Assembly (NCBI RefSeq): GCF_014204795.1
Contig: NZ_JACHMB010000001.1
Span: 9,188,501 to 9,252,500, forward strand
Origin: Nonomuraea jabiensis
Lineage (GTDB): Bacteria; Actinomycetota; Actinomycetes; Streptosporangiales; Streptosporangiaceae
DNA length: 64,000 nt
Direction of reading: 5' to 3'
Shown: piece after piece, positions 48,958-57,167 of the stretch
Layout: each line of letters begins with the position of its first letter
How positions within the stretch are numbered: the stretch's first letter is position 1
The notes under the pieces: generated by a model
Told to the model about the DNA's origin: nothing
The model's database searches: none
Seen by the model: the letters and a program-made list of their open reading frames with translations, nothing else
Translations under genes and position numbers: made by a program

Positions 48958-49701
48958 TCAAGCCTCTGCCACCATTCCGTCCGCGCCCTCGGCCTCGTCG
49001 AACAATCGCCGGAACCGCTCGCCGGACCGCAGGATGTGCCGGCGCATGGCGTAGGCGGCGGCGTCGGGGTCACGCGCGGCGATCGCGGTCAGGACTTCTT
49101 CGTGCTCGGCCATGGCCAGGTGAGTGACCTGGGTGTCGTGGAGAAGCCGGAACAGGTGCACGTGCGTGTGCAGGCGGGCGAGCGCTTCGCGGATGACCTG
49201 GTTTTCCGCGCTCAGGGCGACGAGATCGTGAAAGGCGGCGTCGCGCAGCCCGAAGGCGCCATAGGCCATGAGCCCGTCGCCCCCCTCCAGCTCCGCCATC
49301 TCCTCCAGCAGCCGCCGCAGACCGGCCACCTGCTGCAAGGATGCGCGTTCTGCGGCTCTGCGCGCCGCCGCCGGCTCGAGGAGCAGGCGGACCTCGAGCA
49401 TGTCCTCGAATCGGTGACGGGTGATCTGGGGCGGAATGCGATAGCCGGCGTGAGGCACGCGCACGACCAGGCCCTCGGCCTCCATGCGGTTCAGAGCGTC
49501 TCGGATCGGCGTCTGTGAGACCCCCAGCTCTCGCGCCAGGGCGTCGATCGTGACGCGGGAGCCCGGCTCGATCCGTAGCGACATCATCTGCCCGAGCAGC
49601 ATGTCGTACACCTCGTCGGCGAGCCGGCCGCGAGATCTTCGCGGCGGGATTCCGCCCGTCATGGCCCCACGGCGCCGCGCGATCATCGCTTCGTCGTCCA
49701 T
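48958..49701 (-). CDS. GntR-family regulator (FCD/FadR-type)
   Basis: A 247-residue protein from ATG 49701. The wHTH is at residues 20-85: LADEVYDMLLGQMMSLRIEPGSRVTIDALARELGVSQTPIRDALNRMEAEGLVV. The C-terminal all-helical FCD domain has the metal-ligand pattern (DAAFHDLVALSAENQ, AEHEEVLTAIAARD, AMRRHI with His residues). FCD regulators bind small carboxylic acids or sugar acids. It is divergent from the ABC-transporter/dehydrogenase cassette across a 389-bp region and is its obvious regulator. Confidence 0.92.
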   Translation of the reverse strand: MDDEAMIARRRGAMTGGIPPRRSRGRLADEVYDMLLGQMMSLRIEPGSRVTIDALARELGVSQTPIRDALNRMEAEGLVVRVPHAGYRIPPQITRHRFEDMLEVRLLLEPAAARRAAERASLQQVAGLRRLLEEMAELEGGDGLMAYGAFGLRDAAFHDLVALSAENQVIREALARLHTHVHLFRLLHDTQVTHLAMAEHEEVLTAIAARDPDAAAYAMRRHILRSGERFRRLFDEAEGADGMVAEA

Positions 49702-50090
49702 CGTGACGTGAGGTCCTTTCTTGCGTCTTCGGGAACCTGCCGGCATCGGTCGCAGCATTGCGAGATGTTGACGCTCCCATTCGGATCGTATAGGAAAGGG
49801 GGCGGACGCCAGCCATCCTTCACCCATCGGGGAATCGCCCTCCATCGCTCCGCTTCGATCAGTTGGAGCTCTTATGAGCATGCTCGACGTCCTCTTCGGT
49901 TCGCCATCGGGCCGCACCAGGACCGAAGACTTCCCGACTGCTTGAAGCCCCATGAAGTCGCGGCGTACTCGTGACGCCGGTCTGCTGATCAGCCCCTGCG
50001 ACAGCCGGCAACACGCCTGACCAACCCGGCAACTGCTCGGCGAGGCACGCGGCAAGGCTCCAGAAATCCCCCCAGAAAGCAGGCAAGAAG
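49702..50090. other. Divergent promoter region with a possible leader ORF
   Basis: The 389-bp gap between the GntR gene and the binding-protein gene contains TTGACG (49768-49773) as a possible -35 element for the plus strand with A/T-rich TATAGGAAA about 16 bp later. If this promoter is real, the transport operon has a leader of nearly 300 bases. No clear GntR dyad was found. The last bases before 50091 (AGGCAAGAAG) contain the ribosome site. Confidence 0.4.
49874..49945 (+). CDS. Possible leader peptide in ABC operon 5' region
   Basis: A 23-codon frame (MSMLDVLFGSPSGRTRTEDF, then PTA) begins at ATG 49874 with GGAG five bases before and ends at TGA 49943-49945, about 145 bp upstream of the binding-protein gene. 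It is too short to judge coding bias. A translated leader or upstream attenuator is possible; chance is equally possible. Confidence 0.25.
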   Translation: MSMLDVLFGSPSGRTRTEDFPTA

Positions 50091-51506
50091 ATGCGGTATC
50101 CACAGCGAACAGGACGATTGTCGGTTCCTGGTCGAAAGGCGCGGCTGGCTATGGCGGCCATGTTAGTGGCCACGACCATGGCGGCTTGCGGCGGTCAGGA
50201 CGGCAGCGCCCCCAAGGCGCCGGCGACCATCCCGGAGCTCACCAAGGATCCGCTGACCCTCAGCTTCATCTGGTTCGACTGGCCCCCCGCCCACGCGCTG
50301 GAAACCTTCGCGAACGCGGAGTACACCAAGGGGCGGCCGAACGTGACCATCAAGGTCAAGACCGTGCCGAACGCGAACTGGCACGACGCGATGTTCACCC
50401 AGTTCGCCGCGCACAAGACCGACTTTGACATCCCGATCCTGGACTCGCAGCACATCGGCGAGGCCGTGACGAACGGCAACATCCTCGACATCACCGACTT
50501 CGTCAAGAAGAACATCGACGTCAAGGCCTACAACCCGTACCTTCTGGCGGCCTACGGCCAGTTCCCCCAGGCGGAGACCGGGAAGCGCGACGAGAACGCC
50601 AGCCTGTACGGACTGCCGCTGCTCGGCGACACCTGGACGATGATCTACCGCAAGGACCTGATCGGCGACAAGCCACCGCAGACCTGGGACCAGATGATCT
50701 CAGTCGCCGAGAAGTGCCAGGCGGACAACCCCGGCGTCAGCGGGCTGGCCTTCCACCAGGCCAACGGCTCCGACGCCGCGGCCGTGACCTACAACACGGT
50801 CAACGGCGTCTACGGCGGCAACCTGTGGGACCCCAAGACGCGCAAGATCGACGGCGTCCTCAACGACGCCGCGGGCCAGGAGGCGATGGACGTCCTGGTC
50901 AACAAGATGAAGCCGCTGACCGCCAAGGGCTCCGGCAACTGGTTCATCGACGAGGTGAACGCGGCGGTCGCCCAGGGCAAGGCCTGCATCGCGTTCAACT
51001 GGATCGCCGCGAGCGGCGGCCTGCTCGACCCGAAGCAGTCGACGCTCGGCACCACGCGGGAGCAGATTCTCGACAAGCTGGGCTTCGCCACCCTGCCGAG
51101 CCAGAAGACGAACCTGGTGCCTCTCGGGGGCATGGGGATGCACGTGTCGGCCTACTCGCCCGAGGCGAACCAGGCGGAGGCCCTGAACTTCATGAAGTGG
51201 TTCGAGCAGGCTGACATCCAGAAGAAGTGGGCCGCGGCTGGTGGCGTGCCATCGCGTACGGACGCCCTGGAATCGCCCGAATTCCTCAACGCCCAGCCGT
51301 TCAACCAGGTGTACACCGACTCGGTTCCGCGGATGCGGGACATGTGGAACGTGCCCGAGTACGCGCGCCTCGTCGACATCGAGAACACCAACGTGAACGC
51401 GGCTCTCAACGGCGCGAAGGCGCCGAAGGACGCGCTCGACGACATCGCCAAGCAGCAGCAGGGCGTGCTCAACGCCAGCAGTGGCAAGGGCGGCGGCGGA
51501 CTGTGA
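50091..51506 (+). CDS. ABC transporter substrate-binding lipoprotein (sugar/polyol type)
   Basis: A 471-residue periplasmic-type binding protein of the UgpB/MalE (SBP_bac_1) group. The signal peptide ends in a lipobox (LVATTMAAC, Cys 33), so the protein is anchored to the outer face of the membrane. Typical segments are LTKDPLTLSFIWFDWPP, FDIPILDSQHIGEAVTNGNILDITDFVKK and YGLPLLGDTWTMIYRKDL. It is the first gene of a seven-gene operon. Ligand unknown; the downstream dehydrogenases suggest an alcohol, diol or hydroxy acid, possibly sugar-derived. Confidence 0.92.
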   Translation: MRYPQRTGRLSVPGRKARLAMAAMLVATTMAACGGQDGSAPKAPATIPELTKDPLTLSFIWFDWPPAHALETFANAEYTKGRPNVTIKVKTVPNANWHDAMFTQFAAHKTDFDIPILDSQHIGEAVTNGNILDITDFVKKNIDVKAYNPYLLAAYGQFPQAETGKRDENASLYGLPLLGDTWTMIYRKDLIGDKPPQTWDQMISVAEKCQADNPGVSGLAFHQANGSDAAAVTYNTVNGVYGGNLWDPKTRKIDGVLNDAAGQEAMDVLVNKMKPLTAKGSGNWFIDEVNAAVAQGKACIAFNWIAASGGLLDPKQSTLGTTREQILDKLGFATLPSQKTNLVPLGGMGMHVSAYSPEANQAEALNFMKWFEQADIQKKWAAAGGVPSRTDALESPEFLNAQPFNQVYTDSVPRMRDMWNVPEYARLVDIENTNVNAALNGAKAPKDALDDIAKQQQGVLNASSGKGGGGL

Positions 51507-52453
51507 GCGACTCCGCCCCTCTGACGACCGACCACCCCGGGCAGGCGGCGTCCGTGACGCCGCCCGCACCGGGCCGGTCCCGCCGCTTGAGCGACCGCGG
51601 GCTCGCCGTGGCCTTCACCTCTCCCGCGCTGCTGCTGTTGCTCGCCATGTCGGTGTTCCCGTTGCTGTGGGCGTTGTACCTGTCCTTCACCGACTACTCG
51701 GCCACTCGCGGGGGGCCCGCCCAGTTCCTCTGGTTCGAGAACTACACCGCCATCCTGACGTCGCCGCAGGTCCACCAGAGGGCCCTGACGACGTTGATCT
51801 ACGTGGTCGGCGCGGTCGCCCTGCAGACCGTGCTCGGTTTCACCATCGCCTACCTGATCTCACGGCGCACGCACGGACGAGGACTGCTGACCACCCTGTT
51901 CCTGGTTCCGATGATGCTGTCGCCGGTCGTGGTCGGGCTGTTCTGGCGATTCATGCTCGACGCGCAGTTCGGCGTGATCAACAGCATGCTCGGCTCGCTC
52001 GGCCTGGGCCAGGTGGAGTGGCTCACCCGGCAGCGAACGGCACTGATCTCCCTGATCCTGGTCGACACCTGGCAATGGACGCCGTTCATCATGCTCATCG
52101 CGCTCGCGGGCCTCACCGCGGTTCCCACGTACCTGTACGAGGCCGCCTCGATCGATCGGGCGTCCCAGTGGTTCCAGTTCCGCACCATCACTCTTCCGCT
52201 GGTGTGGCCGCTGCTCCTCATCGCCGTGTTGTTCAGGGCCATCGAGGCCTTCCGGCTGTTCGACCTCGTCTACATCCTCACCAGCGGAGGCCCGGGGGTC
52301 TCCACCGAGACGTTGTCGTTCCACGTCTACAAGGTCGCGTTCCTGGGCTTCAACACCGGAACCGCCTCGGCGTACGGGATCCTCATGGTCCTCGTCGTCA
52401 TCGTCCTCACGCAGCTCTACCTGCGCTACTTGAACAAGCTCAAGGAGGACTGA
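51503..52453 (+). CDS. ABC transporter permease (MalF-type)
   Basis: A 316-residue membrane protein. GTG at 51503 overlaps the stop of the binding-protein gene. Six membrane segments are visible, starting AFTSPALLLLLAMSVFPLLWALYLSF. The cytoplasmic EAA loop is YLYEAASIDRASQWFQFRTITLPLVWP, which contacts the ATPase. It forms the channel with the second permease, and both overlap by one or more bases with neighbours, showing tight co-translation. Confidence 0.93.
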   Translation: MSDSAPLTTDHPGQAASVTPPAPGRSRRLSDRGLAVAFTSPALLLLLAMSVFPLLWALYLSFTDYSATRGGPAQFLWFENYTAILTSPQVHQRALTTLIYVVGAVALQTVLGFTIAYLISRRTHGRGLLTTLFLVPMMLSPVVVGLFWRFMLDAQFGVINSMLGSLGLGQVEWLTRQRTALISLILVDTWQWTPFIMLIALAGLTAVPTYLYEAASIDRASQWFQFRTITLPLVWPLLLIAVLFRAIEAFRLFDLVYILTSGGPGVSTETLSFHVYKVAFLGFNTGTASAYGILMVLVVIVLTQLYLRYLNKLKED

Positions 52454-53364
52454 TGGCCCTCTCCGTCGACGAGGCCGTGTCCACAGGTCCTGCCCGGGAT
52501 CACACGCCCCCCTCGCGCCGCTTCGGCGGCCGGGGCCGCGCCGTGCTGGAGGTCGCGCTGCTGACCGTGCTGGCCATCGTGATGCTCTTCCCGGTGCTGT
52601 GGATGATCGAGACGTCCATCAAGGAGAACCGGGACGTCTACGCCATCCCGGCCAAGTTCTTCGACTTCAAGGTCACCATGGATCATTTCAAGGACGTGTT
52701 CGTCGCCTCCGGCGGCGGTCGTTCGACGTTGTCCGCCTCGTTCCTCAACTCCGTCCTGGTCGCCGGGGTCTCCACGGCGCTGGCCACCGTGCTGGGGGTC
52801 CCGGCGGCCTGGGCCTACTCACGCTTCGCCCTGAAGGCCAAGAAGGACCAGCTGTTCTTCATCCTGTCCACCCGCTTCATGCCGCCCGTGGTGGTCGTGA
52901 TCCCGATCTTCCTCATGTACCGCCAAGTCGGGCTCATCGACACCAAGCTCGGCCTGATCCTCATCTACACCGCCTTCAACGTCCCGTTCACGATCTGGAT
53001 GATGAAGGGGTTCGTCGACGAGGTGCCCGCGGAGTACGAGGACGCCGCCATGCTCGACGGCTACATCCGCTTGCAGGCGTTCTGGCGGTTCACCCTTCCC
53101 CTGCTCCTGCCCGGCATCGCCGCGACGGCGGTCTTCGCACTCATCTTCTCGTGGAACGAGTTCGTGTTCGCCATCTTCCTCACCTCCAGCGACGACGTGC
53201 GGACGGCCCCGCCCGCCATCGCCGGCCTCATCGGCGGAACCACAGTGGACTGGGGTCTCGTGGCCGCCGCCTCCGTGGTGTTCGCCCTGCCGGTGCTCGT
53301 CTTCGCCTACCTGGTGCGCAAGCACCTCGTCGCCGGTGTGACGCTCGGGGCGGTGCGACGCTGA
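52453..53364 (+). CDS. ABC transporter permease (MalG-type)
   Basis: A 303-residue membrane protein. The ATG overlaps the previous stop (TGATG) with AAGGAGGAC upstream. Six membrane helices include VALLTVLAIVMLFPVLWMI and LIFSWNEFVFAIFLTSS. The EAA loop is VPAEYEDAAMLDGYIRLQAFWRFTLPLLLPG. The C-terminus (FAYLVRKHLVAGVTLGAVRR) is typical of MalG-like subunits. It is the partner of the preceding permease. Confidence 0.93.
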   Translation: MALSVDEAVSTGPARDHTPPSRRFGGRGRAVLEVALLTVLAIVMLFPVLWMIETSIKENRDVYAIPAKFFDFKVTMDHFKDVFVASGGGRSTLSASFLNSVLVAGVSTALATVLGVPAAWAYSRFALKAKKDQLFFILSTRFMPPVVVVIPIFLMYRQVGLIDTKLGLILIYTAFNVPFTIWMMKGFVDEVPAEYEDAAMLDGYIRLQAFWRFTLPLLLPGIAATAVFALIFSWNEFVFAIFLTSSDDVRTAPPAIAGLIGGTTVDWGLVAAASVVFALPVLVFAYLVRKHLVAGVTLGAVRR

Positions 53365-54431
53365 TGGCGGGCATCGAGGTGAGCGCCCTGCACAAGCGCT
53401 ACCCGGACGGGACGGTCGCGGTCGATCACGTGGACCTGTCCGTCCGCGACGGCGAGCTGTTCGTGATGCTCGGCCCTTCGGGTTGCGGCAAGACGACCAC
53501 GCTGCGGGCCATAGCCGGCCTGGAAAGGCAGACGACGGGCCACATCCGCATCGGCGACACGCTGGTCGACGACCTGCCGCCCGCCGACCGCGACATCGCC
53601 ATGGTGTTCCAGTTCTACGCTCTCTACCCGCACCTGAGAACCCGCGACAACCTGGCGTTCCCGCTGCGGGCCGAGGGACTGCCCAAGGCGGAGGTGCGCG
53701 AGCGGGTCGACGAGGCCGCCCGGCTGATGCGGCTCGGTCCGCTCCTGGACAGGCGACCGCACCGGCTGTCCGGCGGGGAGCAGCAGCGCGTCGCGCTCGC
53801 CCGCGCCCTGGTGCGGCGACCGCGCGCATTCCTCATGGACGAACCCCTCACCAATCTGGACGCGGAGCTGAGGGCGGACATGCGCACGGAGATCAAGCAC
53901 CTGCAGGGGGAGCTGGGGACGACGATGGTCTACGTCACTCACGACCAGGTCGAGGCGATGTCGCTCGGTCACAGGATCGCCATCCTCAACAAGGGCCGCG
54001 TCGAGCAGATCGGCACGCCGCTGGAAGTCTACGACCGTCCGGCGAGTCTTTTCTGCGCCGCGTTCATCGGCTCCCCGCCGATGAACCTGATCGAGGTGGA
54101 GGTGGCCGACGGGAAGCTGCGCAGTCAGGGCGGGCTGGCCCTCACGCCACCGCCGGGCCTGCCGCGCGACCGCCGCCTGGTCGCGGGCGTCCGGCCGGAG
54201 GCGCTGGAAGTCACGGAACCGGAGGCGGAACGTTCGGTCCCGGCCCGCGTGGTCTCGGCGGAGTGGCTGGGCGACGAGATCATCTACGTGGTCGACCACG
54301 ACGGACAGCGCGACGTACGGGTTCGGATGCCACCGACTGTCCGTTTCACCGCTGACGCACCGGTCGGGCTGCGGCACACCGGCGGGCCCCCGCCGGTTTA
54401 CGACGTGAGCACGGAAGAGCTGGTGGCCTGA
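53364..54431 (+). CDS. ABC transporter ATPase 1 (MalK/UgpC type)
   Basis: A 355-residue ATPase. Walker A MLGPSGCGKTTTLR; Q-loop MVFQFYALYP; signature LSGGEQQRVALARAL; Walker B AFLMDEPLTNLDAEL; switch His in VYVTHDQVEAM. A C-terminal TOBE/MalK regulatory domain follows from about residue 235. The ATG overlaps the permease stop (TGATG). A second, different ATPase follows directly, so the transporter probably uses a heterodimer, as in the GlpST pair of the rhizobial glycerol importer. Confidence 0.93.
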   Translation: MAGIEVSALHKRYPDGTVAVDHVDLSVRDGELFVMLGPSGCGKTTTLRAIAGLERQTTGHIRIGDTLVDDLPPADRDIAMVFQFYALYPHLRTRDNLAFPLRAEGLPKAEVRERVDEAARLMRLGPLLDRRPHRLSGGEQQRVALARALVRRPRAFLMDEPLTNLDAELRADMRTEIKHLQGELGTTMVYVTHDQVEAMSLGHRIAILNKGRVEQIGTPLEVYDRPASLFCAAFIGSPPMNLIEVEVADGKLRSQGGLALTPPPGLPRDRRLVAGVRPEALEVTEPEAERSVPARVVSAEWLGDEIIYVVDHDGQRDVRVRMPPTVRFTADAPVGLRHTGGPPPVYDVSTEELVA

Positions 54432-55507
54432 TGGGAACCGTGGCAGTGCGCGGGCTGCGCAAATCCTTCGGCAAAGTCCAGGCCCTGGATGGGGTGACGC
54501 TGGACATACCGGACGGCTCGTTCTTCGTCGTGCTCGGACCCTCCGGGGCAGGCAAGACGACGACCCTGCGAGCGATCGCCGGCCTTGAGAAGCTTGACGC
54601 CGGGTCGGTGCACCTGGACGGGAGGGACGCGACCGGCGACAGCCCGGCCGCACGCGACCTGGCCATGGTCTTCCAGAACTACGCCCTCTACCCGCGACAC
54701 ACGGCGTACGAGAACATCGCTTCGCCGCTGCGGGCACGCCGCTGCTCCTCGAGCGAGATCGCCGCCGCCGTCGAGCGGATGTCGAGCCTGCTGCACATCG
54801 AACGTCTGCTGCAGCGTCGTCCCGCGCAGTTGTCGGGTGGTGAGATGCAGCGGGTCGCCCTGGCCCGGGCGCTGGTCCGACACCCGCGCGCGTTCCTCAT
54901 GGACGAGCCGCTGACGAACCTCGACCTCAAGCTCCGCGTCGAGATGCGCACCGAGCTCACCCGCATCCACCGCAGCCTCGGAGCGACCTTCATCTACGTG
55001 ACCAACGACCAGGTCGAGGCCCTGTCCATGGCCGACCAGGTCGCGGTACTCAAAGAGGGAAAGGTGCAACAGGTCGGAACGCCGGCCGAGGTGTACGAGC
55101 GTCCGGCCAACCAGTGGGTCGCGGGATTCGTCGGGAGCCCGCCGATCAGCCTGCTCGCCTGCCACGCCGAGGGAGATCGTCTGGTCGGGGCGGAAGGCTG
55201 GACGCTGCCGCGGCCCCGCTGGACCACGGCTGAGGACGGCCGTCCGCTGCTGCTGGGCCTGCGCGCGGAGGACCTGTCCGTCGAGCAGCGTGGGGACGCG
55301 TCGTTGCCGGGTGAGCTCTACGGCCTGGAGCCGCTCGGTGACCGGACGGTGGTCGACGTCCGGGTGGGGACGGAGATCCTCAAGGTCAAGGCACGAACCA
55401 CCGTCACCGGTACGCCGGGCGAGCGACTGCTCGTCACGGTCGACCTGGACCGTGCGCACCTGTTCGACGCGGACACCGGGCTGGCGCTGTCCGAGGCCGG
55501 GAGGTGA
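54431..55507 (+). CDS. ABC transporter ATPase 2 (MalK/UgpC type)
   Basis: A 358-residue ATPase. Walker A VLGPSGAGKTTTLR; Q-loop MVFQNYALYP; signature LSGGEMQRVALARAL; Walker B AFLMDEPLTNLDLKL. The switch position reads IYVTNDQVEAL, with Asn replacing the catalytic His found in ATPase 1. A TOBE domain is present at the C-terminus. The ATG overlaps the ATPase 1 stop. The His-to-Asn change suggests one degenerate catalytic site in a heterodimer. Confidence 0.92.
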   Translation: MGTVAVRGLRKSFGKVQALDGVTLDIPDGSFFVVLGPSGAGKTTTLRAIAGLEKLDAGSVHLDGRDATGDSPAARDLAMVFQNYALYPRHTAYENIASPLRARRCSSSEIAAAVERMSSLLHIERLLQRRPAQLSGGEMQRVALARALVRHPRAFLMDEPLTNLDLKLRVEMRTELTRIHRSLGATFIYVTNDQVEALSMADQVAVLKEGKVQQVGTPAEVYERPANQWVAGFVGSPPISLLACHAEGDRLVGAEGWTLPRPRWTTAEDGRPLLLGLRAEDLSVEQRGDASLPGELYGLEPLGDRTVVDVRVGTEILKVKARTTVTGTPGERLLVTVDLDRAHLFDADTGLALSEAGR

Positions 55508-55579
55508 TCGCGCACGACGGCGAGGTCAATCGCAGAGGTCACGCCCGACATCACCGAGAACATCACAGGAGGCGACGCG

Positions 55580-57040
55580 ATGAGTGACCCGATGAACGTC
55601 CTGGCCCCCGAGCACCGGCGGCTCCGGATCGGCGACGCCTGGCGCGACGCCGCCGGCGGAGCCACCTTTGCCGTCGAGGACCCGGCCACCGGCAGGACCA
55701 TCGCCGAGGTGGCGGACGCCGGCGTCGTTGACGGGCTCGCCGCTCTGGACGCGGCGAGCAAGGCAATGGCGGAGTGGGCGGCGACCCCACCGCGAAAACG
55801 GTCGGAGTTGCTGACCGCGACGTACCGGGCACTGACCGAGCGATCCGAGGAGGTCGCCCGGCTGATAACGCTCGAGATGGGCAAGCCGCTCGCGGAGGCT
55901 CGCGGAGAGGTGGCCTACGGCGCCGAGTTCTTCCGCTGGTTCGCCGAGGAGGCGGTGCGCGTCGAGGGGCGCTACAACACCGCTCCCGCCGGTGGATATC
56001 GCATCCTCACCGTGCCGAGGCCGGTCGGACCGTGCGTCTTCGTGACGCCATGGAACTTTCCGCTGGCCATGGGCGCCCGCAAGATCGCTCCCGCGCTCGC
56101 GGCGGGCTGCACGACGATCACCAAGCCGGCGGCCCAGACGCCACTCACCATGCTGTTCCTGGCCCGCATCATGGAGGAGGCCGGCGTTCCTCCGGGCGTC
56201 GTCAACGTCGTGACGACCACGCGTGCCGGCGAGGTGGTCTCGGCACTGCTGGCCGACCGCCGGACCCGCAAGCTCTCGTTCACCGGGTCGACCGAGGTCG
56301 GGCGCGTGCTGCTCCGGCAGGCGGCGGACAACGTGCTGCGCACCTCCATGGAACTGGGCGGCAACGCGGCCTTGATCGTGTGTGCCGACGCGGACCTGGA
56401 CGTCGCGCTCGACGGTGCCATGGTGGCCAAGATGCGCAACCTCGGGGAGTCCTGCATCGCGGCCAACCGCATCTACGTCGAGGAGCCGGTGCGTGAGGAG
56501 TTCACGGCACGCTTCGCCAAGCGGATGGGCGCGCTCTCGGTGGGCCATGGTCTGGACGACGGCGTGGACGTCGGGGCGCTGATCGACGAGGCCTCGGTCA
56601 CCAAGATCGACGAGCTCGTCGCCGACGCGGTCGATCGTGGAGCCCGTGTCCTGGTGGGCGGCGAGCGCCCGGATGGGTCGGGCCACTTCTACCCGCCCAC
56701 GGTCCTCGTCGACGTGCCCGACGACGCGCGGATGCTGGAGGCGGAAATCTTCGGCCCGGTGGCCCCGATCATCTCGTTCACGTCCGACGACGAGGTGATC
56801 GCGAAGGCCAACGACACCGAGCACGGCCTGGCCGGATACGTCTTCACCCGTGACCTCCAGCGGGCGCTCCGGTTCGCCGAGCGGCTGGAGACGGGGATGC
56901 TCGGCATCAACCGTGGTCTGATCTCGGACCCGTCAGCTCCGTTCGGAGGGGTGAAGCAGTCCGGGATCGGCAAGGAGGGGTCGCACGAGGGCATCCTCGA
57001 GTATCTCGACGTCACCTACGCGGCGATCGACCTGCCGTGA
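55580..57040 (+). CDS. NAD(P)-dependent aldehyde dehydrogenase (succinate-semialdehyde-dehydrogenase-like)
   Basis: A 486-residue ALDH with AGGAGG before the ATG. Key blocks: VFVTPWNFPLAMGARKIAPAL (NAD binding), FTGSTEVGRVLL, catalytic Glu in SMELGGNAALIV, catalytic Cys in NLGESCIAANRIYV, and EIFGPVAPIISF. It is closest to GabD-type enzymes, which oxidise succinate semialdehyde or related C4-C5 aldehydes. Placed between the transporter and an iron-type alcohol dehydrogenase, it most likely takes the aldehyde made by that enzyme to an acid. Confidence 0.92.
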   Translation: MSDPMNVLAPEHRRLRIGDAWRDAAGGATFAVEDPATGRTIAEVADAGVVDGLAALDAASKAMAEWAATPPRKRSELLTATYRALTERSEEVARLITLEMGKPLAEARGEVAYGAEFFRWFAEEAVRVEGRYNTAPAGGYRILTVPRPVGPCVFVTPWNFPLAMGARKIAPALAAGCTTITKPAAQTPLTMLFLARIMEEAGVPPGVVNVVTTTRAGEVVSALLADRRTRKLSFTGSTEVGRVLLRQAADNVLRTSMELGGNAALIVCADADLDVALDGAMVAKMRNLGESCIAANRIYVEEPVREEFTARFAKRMGALSVGHGLDDGVDVGALIDEASVTKIDELVADAVDRGARVLVGGERPDGSGHFYPPTVLVDVPDDARMLEAEIFGPVAPIISFTSDDEVIAKANDTEHGLAGYVFTRDLQRALRFAERLETGMLGINRGLISDPSAPFGGVKQSGIGKEGSHEGILEYLDVTYAAIDLP

Positions 57041-57167
57041 CCGGCCTGCCGCTCCGGGCGCCCGCCGGGGATCACCGCGCCCCGCGCGCACCTGACCTGC
57101 CCGCCTCCACCCGTGGAGCGGGACCCTGACCGGCACATCACCGCCGACGTTCCAGAGAGGCACCGAC

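Noticed and set aside
51481..54431. Long plus-strand frames in the second reading frame across the ABC operon
   Set aside because: They overlap four genes with clear permease and ATPase motifs and contain only Arg/Pro/Ala-rich sequence until they join the true frame.
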